Assembly (NCBI RefSeq): GCF_040939455.1
Contig: NC_134111.1
Coordinates: 55,632,501-55,696,500 of the forward strand
From: Microcebus murinus
Lineage: Eukaryota; Chordata; Mammalia; Primates; Cheirogaleidae
Reading direction: 5' to 3'
Length of the DNA stretch: 64,000 nt
Shown: positions 12,600 through 22,689 of the stretch, piece by piece
How positions within the stretch are numbered: position 1 is the stretch's first letter
Layout of the letters: each line of letters begins with the position of its first letter
The notes under the pieces: generated by a model
Told to the model about the DNA's origin: nothing
Databases searched by the model: none
The model's input: only the letters and a program-made list of their open reading frames with translations
Made by a program: the position numbers and the translations under genes

Positions 12600-12810
12600 A
12601 TGATCACCTCTGTGTGATCCTAAATCACCTCTGGCTGATTCCTAAATATAGATTCAGTCTCTTAGCTGAACTCCAGGCCTACATGTACTTTTGCCTTTCA
12701 GTCGTCTACATGACAAATTAAACTCAATATATTCAACATACTCAAAATCAGACTCCTTGCTTTCCCTCCATTCACTGATTCCCATTAATGGGACAATGAT
12801 CCTTTATATT
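12600..12810 (+). repeat. L2 fragment
   Basis: 'gctgaactccaggcctacat', 'aacatactcaaaatcagact' and 'ccttgctttccctccattc' resemble the region upstream of the L2 3' end. Confidence 0.45.
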
Positions 12811-12864
12811 AGTGGCTCTCCAAATAGTTTTTGTTGGTGCACCACATCAATAAAAAGGTTTTGA

Positions 12865-13010
12865 GGCTCATGCCTGTAATCCTAGCACTCTGGGAGGCCA
12901 AAACAGTAGGATCTCTTGAGCCCAGGAGTTTGAGGTTGCTGTGAGCTATGATGATGCCACTGTACTCTAGCCAGGGCAACACAGTGAGACTGTCTCAAAA
13001 AAATAAAAAA
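12865..13010 (+). mobile_element. Alu, 5' truncated with internal deletion
   Basis: The start of the left arm ('ggctcatgcctgtaatccta') joins directly to the end of the right arm ('gcccaggagtttgaggttgc'), followed by an A tail. The arms carry the same strepsirrhine-type variants as the copy at 11213. Similar flanks (about 'aaaaggttttgag' and 'aaaaagtttttggg') may be the target-site duplication. Confidence 0.85.
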
Positions 13011-13334
13011 GTTTTTGGGCATATTATATTTCAAATATATTTATTAATAAACTTTATACATGTACAATAGTATTATATCATAAAGCATGTGAAATAGAAA
13101 TTTTGCAAAGATGAAGGAAGATGAAATTAATATTTAACATTTTAACAGTGAAACCCCAGTCATTCTAAGATATTATTAATCATTTAATGTACTTAAATTT
13201 TTAAAAATCCAAATTTAATAATTTGTTATACACAAATTTAAGTACAGTAATTTTGATTCTTGGTTTTAATGTTGTCTTAGTTGACAAAGATACCCTATAA
13301 ACATGTGGATTCACATAGAAGTACATTGTTGGCT

Positions 13335-13585
13335 ATACTTAGGCAGTCACAATACTTAAGTGGAAAGGTGGTTGCCGGAGGCTGAGGGAGGGAAGGATGG
13401 GCAGTTATTGTTAATGGGGGCTGAATTTTAGTTTGGGAAGATGCAAAAGCTCTGGAAGTGGATGGTGCTGATAGTGATTGCACAACAATGTGAATGTACT
13501 TGCCGTAATACCACTGAACCGTATACTTAAAAATGGTTACAATGATAAATTTTGTGTGTGTTTTATCACAATTAAAAATAGTGAT
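13335..13585 (+). repeat. L1M 3' UTR fragment
   Basis: The run 'ggtggttgccggaggctgag', 'gtggatggtgctgatagtga', 'ttgcacaacaatgtgaatgt' and 'ctgaaccgtatacttaaaaa' is a well-known ancient L1 3' UTR signature, ending in an A-rich tail. Confidence 0.75.
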
Positions 13586-13681
13586 AGCAAAGTGCTTACT
13601 GAGAACCATTCACATATTAATCACTAAATAAAAGTTAAGGTTAATAATTGCCATTATTTTAATACTACTATCATTACTACT

Positions 13682-14042
13682 GTGTTTCCTCAAAAATAAG
13701 ACAGGGTCTTATATTTATTTTTCCTCAAGAAGACATCCTAGGGCTTATATTCAAGGGATATGTTATTTTCCCCTCAAAGCCTCAGTTTGCACCTTGACCG
13801 GAAAGGCTGCCTGCACCTTTCCAGTCACCTCTGGGATAGTAGCTGTCACGATGGGGCAGATGAGAAGGGCTGCTTGTCTTCTTTATCGCTCTGTGACCAA
13901 ATGCATGGGTTGTGCAGGTACACTGCGTAGCCACGCCCATCACTAGGTCTTATTTTCGGGGTAGGGCTTATATTGCGCAAATACTTACAAATCCTGCTAG
14001 GGCTTATTTTATGGGTAGGTCTTATTTTGGGGGAAACACGGT
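13682..14042. mobile_element. TTATTTT-rich MITE with terminal inverted repeats
   Basis: The left end reads 'tgtgtttcctcaaaaataag' and the right end complements to 'ccgtgtttcccccaaaataa', so the element has terminal inverted repeats. Inside are repeated blocks of the type 'gggcttatttt' and 'ggtcttatttt' near both ends, with a unique GC-richer middle at 13780-13930. A plus-strand 62-codon frame crosses the right part but has no transposase features. This looks like a nonautonomous DNA transposon seen, from memory, in several mammals with young DNA-transposon activity. The superfamily is unresolved; similar flanks starting 'tcatt' on both sides could be an 8-bp duplication. Confidence 0.7.
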
Positions 14043-14521
14043 CATTGTCCACAGGGGCCCATTTTACTTCTCAGACACTGTCCTGATTCTGGTTCAATAA
14101 TCACCTTACCCATTATGTGTCACATAGTCCCTTATACATAGTGGGTACTCAGGAAATAATTGTTAAATAAATGATGTGATGACAATGTGCTACAATCTGT
14201 CTCCCTTTTTTTTCTTTAGGGATTTAGTTTTGTGGAAATGGACATGGCTTACGATTCAATGTTTACTTCATTTTAATTTGATATCTTAAGTGTACTAATG
14301 GCAGTCTGTATATAGTTATATTCATGGTAGAAATTTATAGTTAAGGCAGTTAAGCACATATAACACAGACATACTTTTTATTTTAGAATTATGTTTCCAT
14401 ATACTTGTTTTAGCCATTTAAAAAGTTTTACTTTGTAACTTTTTAAAAGATGTCTTCTAAAGTTGAGTCAAGTTAAAATGATTGCCTTGGACAAGAGTGG
14501 CTTTAAGGTGATTTTAATATA

Positions 14522-14858
14522 TAGTCATGTGCCGCACAATGACATTTGTCAATGATGGACTGCATATACAATGGTGGTCCCATAATATTATAATACTGTA
14601 TTTTTATTAATAGTATACCTTTTCTGTTTAGATATGCTTAAATACACAAATACTTACCATTGCATTCCAATTGCCTATAGTATTCATTCGTCACAGTCAC
14701 ATGCCATTCAGGTTAGTAGCCTAGGAGCAATAGGGTATCCGTACAGCCTAGGTGTGTAGGAGGCTATCCCACCTAGGTTTGTGTAAGTCCACTCTATGAT
14801 GTTTGCACAATGACACATTTCTCAGAATGGATCCCCATCATTAAGCAGTGCATGACTG
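14522..14858. mobile_element. Tigger-type nonautonomous element
   Basis: The ends are 'tagtcatgtgccgcacaatg' and, complemented, 'cagtcatgcactgcttaatg', with TA at 14520-14521 and 14859-14860. The interior ('tggtggtcccataatattat', 'agcctaggagcaatagggta', 'cctaggtttgtgtaagtcca') matches a common mammalian pogo/Tigger MER family by memory. The element is 337 bp and looks full length. Confidence 0.8.
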
Positions 14859-15049
14859 TATATGTTGTGAAAGTGATTAAAAACTGTTTTTAATGTGGGT
14901 TAAATGTGGAAAATATGTACTCAGAAGAAGAAAAGTTACTTTCAATCTTTTACAGCTATAACTCTGCCTCTTTCTTGCCCCCTTAACCAATATTATTTGA
15001 CTCATCTGATCTCATTTCAAAAGTACCTGCTTTTTCTTTCTTCACTAGT

Positions 15050-15290
15050 TACCGGTCAGTAACCTTTTTATGCAATAGTCTAGCTCAGCAGCCTACTTTC
15101 CAGCAAAATGTAATCACAATTCCCACATCTCTCTTGGCTTTACGACCTCCCCCTCCTTTTTACCCCCCTTGCCCGTGAATCAGCAGATGTGGCTGACGTC
15201 ATGTTTTTATTTGGCAGTCTCACTGGTGTTAAATGTCGCTCTGCTACAAGTCAAGCGTGGTGAGCCTGCTTCTGCAGGTTTTTACTCTTA
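15050..15290. promoter_or_regulatory. Possible regulatory patch with a perfect CRE
   Basis: TGACGTCA lies at 15194-15201, preceded by a C-rich tract (15148-15172, GC/KLF-like) and 'gtgaatcagca', and followed by 'tttggca', an NFI half-site. The clustering is suggestive and the segment is not a repeat that I recognise. CREB-family binding is the known reading of the palindrome; activity here is inferred. No transcript can be assigned. Confidence 0.3.
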
Positions 15291-15649
15291 TTTAAATCAG
15301 TGGAAGTTTTCAATGAACAAAGAATTTTGAATTGTAACATTTTACTTTCAAAAGAAAACAACACAACCCCAGAATCAGATTTGGATTAAGAGTCTCTTAT
15401 AACCTGCAACTGAATCAATGATCAATGCAATAATTTCATACCATCTTATGATGTTTTTCAAAATACTACCAGTTGGCCAAAATGTGAGATATTAATACTT
15501 TAAGTTTTTATCAAAGAGATGGTAGGTTAGCTCACTTAATCTATAGGCCTGTCCTAAACATTAAAAAAACTATAAATTTAAGATTGTGTTCACAAGACAG
15601 CTTGAAACAATAGGCACAATATATGCACACATAAAACCTTAGAAAATGT

Positions 15650-15830
15650 ACTTGTATTTTCTTACATAAAGTTTATTTATAAAAATATATATTAACATTA
15701 TATTCTCATATTTAATATATTTTATTAACATATTCATATAAATATATCATTTATAAGGTATATAAATTTATAATATATAAAAATTTATAAAATCTATAAG
15801 CCTGTCTAGTCAGTTTATAACAGGCTGGTC
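15650..15830. other. Extremely AT-rich segment
   Basis: Nearly all bases are A or T, with repeated 'atatat', 'tttataa' and 'aaatttat' words. It ends next to a small inverted pair, 'agcctgt' and 'acaggct' (about 15799-15825). It may be easily unwound DNA or a scaffold-attachment type region; nothing more can be shown. Confidence 0.5.
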
Positions 15831-16249
15831 TACATTCTCACCGTGTAACTTGCTCTAGTTGAGAATGAGCGCTGTTCACAGTTCTTAGAGAGGACCTGTG
15901 TGCCCATCCTGTTGGCCTGCTCCCAGGCAGGGGAGTGGAATGTATCCAGACGTGAGAGAGAGTGGGAATGGCTCCTTCAAAGAAGGCAGGACAGCGTTCA
16001 GTTACTAAACTAGGTCTCAAGAGTGAAATGCCACATGCACTACATTTCTGTTTCACTTAGTCCCACCACCTACTTGACATTTGCATCTGGAGGTCTCAAA
16101 GGCACCTTTGCGTTTTTAACTTTTTGTTCTAAACCAATCTTTTGATCCCCCACTTGCCAATGAAGCCTGTTCCTCTTGCTCTTCCTGTCTTTGTATGAGG
16201 CACCTCCATTCACTCTGTCGCTCCCCAGGGTTACCTTTGGTGCTTCACT

Positions 16250-16402
16250 CCCTCACTGTACACCCTCACCCATATCAAGCCCTAACCATCTGTCTCCAAA
16301 ATATACCCAAAACTCATTTTTTTCTCTCATCTCTATTGCTATAGCTTTCTCATTTCTTGTTTTCCTCCATCCATTTTTTAAAAACACAAATCCAATCCTG
16401 TC
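16250..16402 (+). repeat. L2 fragment upstream of a FLAM insertion
   Basis: Pyrimidine-rich sequence ending in 'caaatccaatcctgtctctg' continues, after a 98-bp SINE insertion, as 'gttttaagtctttcacctcc', which fits the L2 3' region. Assignment rests on this continuity. Confidence 0.5.
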
Positions 16403-16414
16403 TCTGCCCTGTTT

Positions 16415-16512
16415 ATTTTTTATTATTTTTTACTTTTAACAAGGTCTCACCCTGCTGCCCAGGCTAGAGTGCAGGGGTGTGATCATAGCTCCCTGCAGCT
16501 TCGAACTCCTGA
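16415..16512 (-). mobile_element. Free left Alu monomer (FLAM), antisense
   Basis: The antisense left-arm sequence 'aaggtctcaccctgctgccc' to 'gcagcttcgaactcctga' sits between exact 13-bp direct repeats, 'ctctgccctgttt' at 16402-16414 and 16513-16525. Only one monomer is present. The target-site duplication shows insertion into the older L2. Confidence 0.85.
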
Positions 16513-16525
16513 CTCTGCCCTGTTT

Positions 16526-17055
16526 TAAGTCTTTCACCTCCTCCCATTGCACTTAGGAACAATAACAATTACAAAAAAAACAACAAATCCTTTATTTGGC
16601 TCCAAATTTTATCTCCTGCTATGACTACCACCTCGTTTCATGCCCTCCTCCCCTTTACACGCTGCTCAAACTCTACTTTTTTCATTATTTGGTATGCCCA
16701 GCTTGTTCTTGCCTCAGAGCCTTTGCACAAGCTGTTCCCTCTGTCTGGAGTGTTCCCTCCCTCTTGCCCTGCAGACTTAGCTTAAATGCTTCTTTTCTTG
16801 AGAAGACATCTCCTGCCCTCCAGTTAAATTAGGTTTCTCTCTTGTTTTTTTCTCATGGTACAATGTTCTTTTCCTTCTTGCATTTAATGCTTTATGCTTA
16901 GCTATTTATTTAACGTGTCTCCCATTAGACCATAAGTCCATGAGAGCCAGGACAAGTCTGTTTGGTTCAATACTATATTTCCAGTTCCTAGCCCTGTGTC
17001 TGGCACATATTAGGGACTCAGTATATATTTGTATAAATAAATAAATGAGTATCTT
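16526..17055 (+). repeat. L2 LINE 3' end
   Basis: The order 'cctcagagcctttgcacaag', 'gttccctctgtctggagtgt', 'catctcctgccctccag', 'ctcccattagaccataagtc' and 'ccctgtgtctggcacatatt' is the classic plus-strand L2 terminus, ending in ATAA repeats at about 17036-17045. Confidence 0.85.
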
Positions 17056-17435
17056 TTTATAAAAAGAGAATAATAATATCACATTCCTAACATTTTCCCC
17101 TTGGTTGTTAAAGGTAGTAAGTAGGTAGGCTTCTCATGTAGAAGACATTGAATAGATATGTTTTTATAGTTTTATGGGATTCTGGATATCCTGGTGTTTG
17201 CTATTCAGAGGGAGGCTACTGCTTATGCTTATTCATGGCTTCTGACACTTGGTTAACAATTTAATTTTAAATCACTATTGAGACTTGCCTCAGATTGGAA
17301 AAAGGAATTTATCCAGGTTGTTTAAAATGTATGAGCCTTACCATACTGTGTAGAACAGCAAAAGTCGTTTACTGCTTTGATAGTGAAAAAAAATGTATTT
17401 TCTCCCCATGTGTTACTTTCCCCCCAACGATGTGC
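17056..17435. other. No recognised feature
   Basis: Unique AT-rich sequence between L2 and the next small CpG-bearing segment. Confidence 0.3.
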
Positions 17436-17439
17436 AAAG

Positions 17440-17760
17440 TTACAGATGCTGTATTATCTCTGTAATAGAAACAGTTTGATTGAATGGTAAGTGAGGCTGT
17501 GGCAGCCATATTAAAATGCACTTTTCCAGCATATGCTCCATTTCAGTGGTAACAGGGATGCAAACGTGCAGTGACACGATGGATTTGACTGCACGACTTC
17601 TTACTTGGTGATTCTCGGCAGAACTCAAGCATGTGTCTTTCATTGCCGGTAGGTTTCTGCTGCGTGAGAGCTGTCTGGGGACTGCCCGCCGCCTCGCTCG
17701 GTCGGGGTGTGCCCAGAGATTTTCTCTAGATGCCTTCTCTAAACCCAATGGCTGAATGCT
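17440..17760 (-). other. Non-repeat segment with 102-codon frame and CpG cluster
   Basis: The minus-strand frame at 17440-17748 has an Arg-rich first third coded by the CpG cluster at 17684-17706 ('gcccgccgcctcgctcggtc'). I recognise no domain. The cluster holds about five CpGs in some 23 bp, unusual in this AT-rich window. A short conserved or recently unmethylated element is possible. I do not call a protein gene. Confidence 0.2.
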
Positions 17761-18169
17761 CTTGGAACATAATTTCTTACTGTTTTTTCTTAATTAAAAA
17801 AAAATCATTGACTGTCACATATGGCAATCTTTTCATAATTGCACTTCTGCTAATTTGGAAATGCATTAGAAAGTGTATAGAGTTAAACTCTGTTGTTTGC
17901 TCGAAGTCTTACAAAAAACTCAGGCTGGGAACCTACCCCAGGTTTACGTATGGTGTCCTCACTGTGTTGTGGTGTGGGACATAGAAAACAATCCTGCCAC
18001 ACACCTGTTATGAAAAGGAGGCCAGTACTTATTTCGAGTCAGTGTGTGTTAAACATCTGTGTGCAAAATACTATGTTAGACCCCGTGTGGGATACACCAC
18101 AGATGGAACAAATAAATGCTACCTCTACTGGGAGACAAGTCTATGTGGAATCATTAGATACCATTCCAA

Positions 18170-18370
18170 TAATTTAGGCATAGGGCTGTTTTCCCTTCAA
18201 GCTACATCCACATGCACTATATTGTCTGGTCCTCACAACCTGATGAAGTAGGTGGTGGAGGGGAACTGGTACCATTATGGGAAAACTGAGCTTCAGATGA
18301 ATTATGTCCTGTCCAAGGTTGTATGGCTGGTAAGTGGCAGAACTGACATGCAAAGCCATGTTTTATACTC
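18170..18370 (-). repeat. MIR SINE, antisense
   Basis: 'ggtcctcacaacctgatgaa', 'accattatgggaaaactgag', 'ccaaggttgtatggctggta' and 'agtggcagaactgacatgc' are the complement of the MIR core and head. The upstream 18030-18120 ('tactatgttagaccccgtgt') may be a second old piece. Confidence 0.75.
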
Positions 18371-18479
18371 TAAGCCCCCAGTCCTAAATTTCATAGTACA
18401 CCCTGTGGGAATTCAGAAAAGGGAAAAATCCATGTTCATGTGCCACTGGGATGGTGGCCCAAGGGTATCTTACACATAG

Positions 18480-19475
18480 TCTCTGTGCCTTCTGCTCTCA
18501 CAGTTTTGGGAAAGACCCTGGAAGCTGGCCTGGTAGCCTCTGTCTGGACCTTGGCCCCTTCCTCTTTTGCATCATCAGTTACATTTTCTTTTCAGCATTG
18601 CTGCTGTCTTGACCTTACCACTGGCTCTCACCCATCAGTCCTCTCCTAGATTTTTCCTTGATCCCGCTTCTCTTTCATGTCACCAGTCTGTCTCCTTTCT
18701 TCTCTCTGCTATGAGAGCATCAGCTGTTTCTCTGTTATGAATGCCAACTGCTCCTCAACCTGAAACTACGTGTCAGTAAGGTCGCCCATGTTGCGTGTGT
18801 TCCCGTTTCCAGTCCTCATTCTATGTGGTTTCCATGCTGTCTCTGCCTGTGTGCACCAGCCACCGATTCCTGAGCGTCTCCTGCTGGGCTCTGGGCACCC
18901 TCTCTGGTGGCTCCACTCCTGCTGCTGTTCTGTCTTCCCATGCTCTTCCTCCACTTCTCCTTAAACAGTGACACTCCCAGAGTTGTTCCCCGACCCGGCA
19001 TGAGAACTGAGTTACCCATGCGCCATCTCCTTGTGTCCAGTAGCTCCTGTACCATCAGAAACGTGGCCACTCCCCAAATCTCCAATTTCTGCTCTCTCCT
19101 AAGGTTATATCTCTATACATCCCATCACACTGTGCCCAAAATGCAGCTGAAATGCTCTTCATCTCTTATGGAGTCATTCTCCAGTTTCCCCAAATAAAAA
19201 CCTTGTGTCTTCTTCATCAAGGAAACCTTGATGCTTTTATCTCAGAATTATTTATTGTGCCCTCATAATTAGCCTCCCCTTCAGTCTCACCCCACTCCAG
19301 AAAGTCTTCCATTCCACTTCTAGAGTTACCTTCCTCTCAATTTAGTTTGATTATATCACTCTCTTGATTAAAGGTCCCTGACTCCCTTTTGTCTTCCTTA
19401 CAAGGACAGAACCACTCCCCTTCACAGTCACTGGGATCTGTGGCCTGCGTGCAGGTGGCACTCAAAAATAGTTGT
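18480..19475 (+). repeat. L2 LINE, diverged
   Basis: Pyrimidine-rich plus-strand sequence contains 'gattatatcactctcttgat', 'taaaggtccctgactccctt' and a terminal 'atagttgttgaatgaatc', as in L2 and its 3' end. Several chance frames on both strands arise from its composition. Confidence 0.65.
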
Positions 19476-19559
19476 TGAATGAATCAATCTGATTCCAGTC
19501 TTGCTTGTCAACTCTATCTCCCTGTGACCTGCCCCCACGCTATGGTGAAGTCAGCTTCT

Positions 19560-20180
19560 CACCATTTCCCAAACACCTTAAGATTTTTTTTTGCTATTTC
19601 CGGTTTTTGTAGTTTTTCTTCTTTTCTTTTGAGTATCTTATTAAATTTCAACTCAAATTTATTTTATCTTGGGCACCTTATAATTTACTGCTTGGTTCTG
19701 AAAAAGAAATCGTTTTTGTATTTTCTTCATTTTCATTGTCGCATTCAGTCAACTCTCATTGCATTTCTTCCTTTTTTGTTGTTTCCCACTTCTGTTAATT
19801 TTTATATTTCTGATTCTAGGTGCTTTTTTTTTTTTTTGAGTTCTCCAAATCTTGGGTGAGGATATGTAATTCCATTTGGATTGTTGTGTTACAGGTTTCT
19901 TCTGCTTCATGGTTTCTTGGTGGGGAGAGTTTTCAGCACCTGTTTGGTTTTTTGCTGATATTTTTCCATTCCTACGCATATCCTAGGCACTTTTCGTGGT
20001 CCAGGAGCTCTCATTACTGGCTGCATAGAGAGGTGCCATTTCTCTAATGGATGGTGGTAGTGGATGGTGAGGGTCTGGTGCATCTTGCTTCTCTTTCACT
20101 GGCTCAGTATCCTCAATTTCTTCCTCTTCCTTTGCTGCCATGGCAACACCTCTCCTCTAATACTTCTTCCCCAGAAGTAG
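19560..20180 (-). pseudogene. L1-type or HAL1 ORF1 relic, antisense
   Basis: Read on the minus strand, the segment is A-rich and codes for Lys/Glu/Asn-rich stretches with remnants of coiled-coil heptads, as in ORF1 of L1 or HAL1. A 76-codon piece is open at 19749-19979. Frameshifts and stops separate further pieces toward 19560. An 'aaaaaaaaaaaaa' slip at about 19827-19839 breaks the frame. The family call is by composition and scattered similarity, so it is tentative. Confidence 0.4.
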
Positions 20181-20615
20181 CAGCTCTCTGAAGCCTGTGG
20201 TTTTTCTCATCTTTAGGCATTTACCCTACTTGTAGCTGGTGCTTAGAACTACAAGGTCTTGGACCTGTTTTTGATATGTTGGCATGTAATGCAGGACGCT
20301 CTTTCTTTGGGGGTTATTTTGTCTGTGTTTTATCAAAGTCCTTTCCATCCCCTATTTCCCTTTTCAGTTTCTCCACTCTTTACACCCACTGGTTTGCAGC
20401 TGCAGTGAGTGCTTTATTGGAAATTAATGTATTTCTGCACTTATAGGTAATTTGAAGTTGGTTCTATTCTCTGTCCCTAATAATACTAAATGGCTGGGGT
20501 CTTGTGGTGGTATTTACCCTCTTGTTGTGGTCAACAATGTGTAGAGCTGTGAAGGATATGTAGAGAGTTTTGACCCATTTGGCTGCCAATGTCCTCTAAA
20601 CCCTAAAAGCTCCTG
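20181..20615. other. No recognised feature
   Basis: Unique sequence; a few T-rich tracts, no gene structure. Confidence 0.3.
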
Positions 20616-20617
20616 CA

Positions 20618-20712
20618 AGGAAAGTCATATTCTCTCCACTTGTAGGTGAGAAAACTAAGACTTAGAAAGGATAAATGACCTGGACAAAACTGCATAGATA
20701 AATGCAAGGGTA
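20618..20712 (-). repeat. MIR fragment, antisense
   Basis: 'ctctccacttgtaggtgaga', 'aaactaagacttagaaagga' and 'taaatgacctggacaaaact' correspond to the MIR core on the opposite strand. Confidence 0.6.
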
Positions 20713-21139
20713 TAAAGACACCTTGTCCTTTTGTGTGTATGTGTGAGAAAGTTTTATCCCATATTACGAAGGTTATTTATGGCATGTTGGAGGGGCAATG
20801 CAAATCTCTTTGATGAGTTTTATAATAAAAGTATTATGGGGAAGTGAAGGTGCTCTAAAAATGTTTAATGTGTCTTTTAAAAATATTTCAGATTTGGTTG
20901 TGGGCATGATGATATATAAATATTTACGAACTTAAAGTTTGTGTGGCTTTATCTTTTTACAGTGAAGTGAATTTTTTTCTGTTTCTCTTGATGCATACTG
21001 TTGAAGACTGATCAAAAAACAAAACCTATGTAATTCTATGTGTAACCCTGATGTTAGTTGTTTTAGAGTTAGGAAAGGACAGCTACTGGCGGGGAACATG
21101 ATTCTATTTTATTAAGGAAGGATCAGGAAATATTGTTCT
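20713..21139. other. No recognised feature
   Basis: AT-rich unique DNA leading into the left arm of the inverted duplication. No target-site-like word adjoins the arm. Confidence 0.3.
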
Positions 21140-21291
21140 TTGTGTATACAACGGCTGTCAGGTTCCTTTTGTTGTGAGGATGAGGATGGAAATGTTTGTG
21201 TCAAGACTTTGGTCTCAGTGTTGCGGCTGAGCTTTTGGTTTGGGGATTTGAGAACTAAGACTGGCAGGTGTTTTAGAGGAAGAGATGAGAG
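21140..21291 (+). repeat. Left arm of a 152-bp inverted duplication
   Basis: This arm is the reverse complement of 21623-21774 over 152 bp without any gap. I count two differences, at 21148 (A, partner implies G) and 21224 (C in a CpG, partner implies T). Similarity stops sharply at both ends. The arm is not a repeat family I recognise. Both arms hold the same open frame on the strand that leaves the left arm backwards, a consequence of the duplication. Confidence 0.95.
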
Positions 21292-21622
21292 TTTTCTGGT
21301 TTGTTTCATTTTCTATCTATACAAATAACATCTACTGAATGCTGTTTTTGGAAAAATAAGTAAGTACAAAGAAAGAAAAAAAATCACCTGAAATCTCATT
21401 ATACAGAATTAACTATTATTAATTTTCTGATATTGTTTGTTCTGCTGGGTTTTTTTCTATGTATATTGTATTTCTAAAACAAAATATTATATGGCACATG
21501 CTAGCTTGTAGCCTGCTTTTTTGACATATAAATAAAATGTGAACATTTTCCAATAGATCATCTATGGCATGATGTTTAATAGCTATAAATTTATTTCTTT
21601 ATGTGGATGTGCCATACTTTAC
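21292..21622. repeat. Spacer of the inverted duplication, LINE-like
   Basis: The 331-bp spacer reads like decayed LINE sequence ('ctgaaatctcattatacaga', 'atgctagcttgtagcctgct', 'tgaacattttccaatagatc') and shows no internal symmetry of its own. It could be the loop of a very long hairpin. Confidence 0.5.
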
Positions 21623-21774
21623 CTCTCATCTCTTCCTCTAAAACACCTGCCAGTCTTAGTTCTCAAATCCCCAAACCAAAAGCTCAGCCACAACACTGAG
21701 ACCAAAGTCTTGACACAAACATTTCCATCCTCATCCTCACAACAAAAGGAACCTGACAGCCGTTGCATACACAA
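21623..21774 (-). repeat. Right arm of the 152-bp inverted duplication
   Basis: The reverse complement of 21140-21291 with two substitutions and no indels. One of them (21690) looks like deamination of a CpG kept in the other arm. Beyond 21774 the flanks share only a short 'caat' after a 3-base gap. Confidence 0.95.
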
Positions 21775-22325
21775 CAATCTCCTATTGTTGATTTTCATGA
21801 TTGTAGTAGTACAGTGAATATTTCTGCAAATACATCTTATATCTTTGTATACATTTCTGATATGTTAAGGGAGTTACTGACTCTTAAGACTGTCCTTTTT
21901 ATGTTTGGAGAGAAAAATAGAATAAAATGTACAGAAACTTTTTTATGTGTGTATAGTTTCTTTCGACATTTCAACCTTGTTTTGTGTTTCAGTTTAAGGA
22001 ATTGCCTATTTATAGGCTCATTTCTTGATGCACTTGGTTTTTCTCCTTCAGGGCTCACTTCTATATCAAACTTTTCTATTTTCTAAAACTTTGATTCCCT
22101 TCTATATACTGTTGACACTCAGATACTCACCTTGTAGGCAATTTTTAAGTAAGTCTTCTCTTCAGTTGCTTTTGTAAAATCCCCAATTAGAAGTTTTATT
22201 CAGAATCTCACATCAGCATGTGTAAACCCTGAACAATGATCATTCTTCCCTTCCTCAGCAGGGGAGAGTTCTGAGACGAGTTACCTTAGTTTATCAAGGC
22301 CACCAATAGATATTTCAAACTTCAA
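21775..22325. other. No recognised feature
   Basis: Overlapping short frames on both strands (107 codons plus, 73 codons minus) have no recognisable domains. No repeat family is certain. Confidence 0.3.
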
Positions 22326-22359
22326 GTACAAAATGATAATAACTATAGCTGCTACTATA

Positions 22360-22520
22360 TTATTGAGATTACTGAGTGCCAGGAATCAAGCCAGGTATTT
22401 TACATGCACTACCTTATTTTATCACAACCACCACATAGATTCTACCCTAATTCCCATTTCACAGATGATGGAAACAGGGGCATGGACACTTACACAGAAG
22501 CCAATAAATCTGACTGTGCT
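22360..22520 (-). repeat. MIR SINE, antisense
   Basis: 'actgagtgccaggaatcaag', 'ttacatgcactaccttattt' and 'cccatttcacagatgatgga' follow the antisense MIR order. Confidence 0.75.
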
Positions 22521-22689
22521 CTAAACAGCTACGCTGTCTGCTTGCTAAGACCGAATTCTTGATGCTTCACCCTGTAGAGTCTTCCTAAGCATTTCTTATC
22601 TTGATAAATGGTACAGTGTTTACCCAGGAGCTCCGGAAAATTGGATGATACCCTTCTCTCTCATTTGTCAGTATCTCCTGTTTATTCCT

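Noticed and set aside
19479..19859. 126-codon plus-strand frame rich in Phe, Leu and Ser
   Set aside because: The T-rich strand opposite an A-rich L1/HAL1 ORF1 relic gives such hydrophobic runs.
21112..21817. Two frames on opposite strands sharing a long identical peptide segment (starting SSLPLKHLPVLVLK)
   Set aside because: The match results entirely from the inverted duplication; neither frame has a start context, domain or gene neighbourhood of its own.
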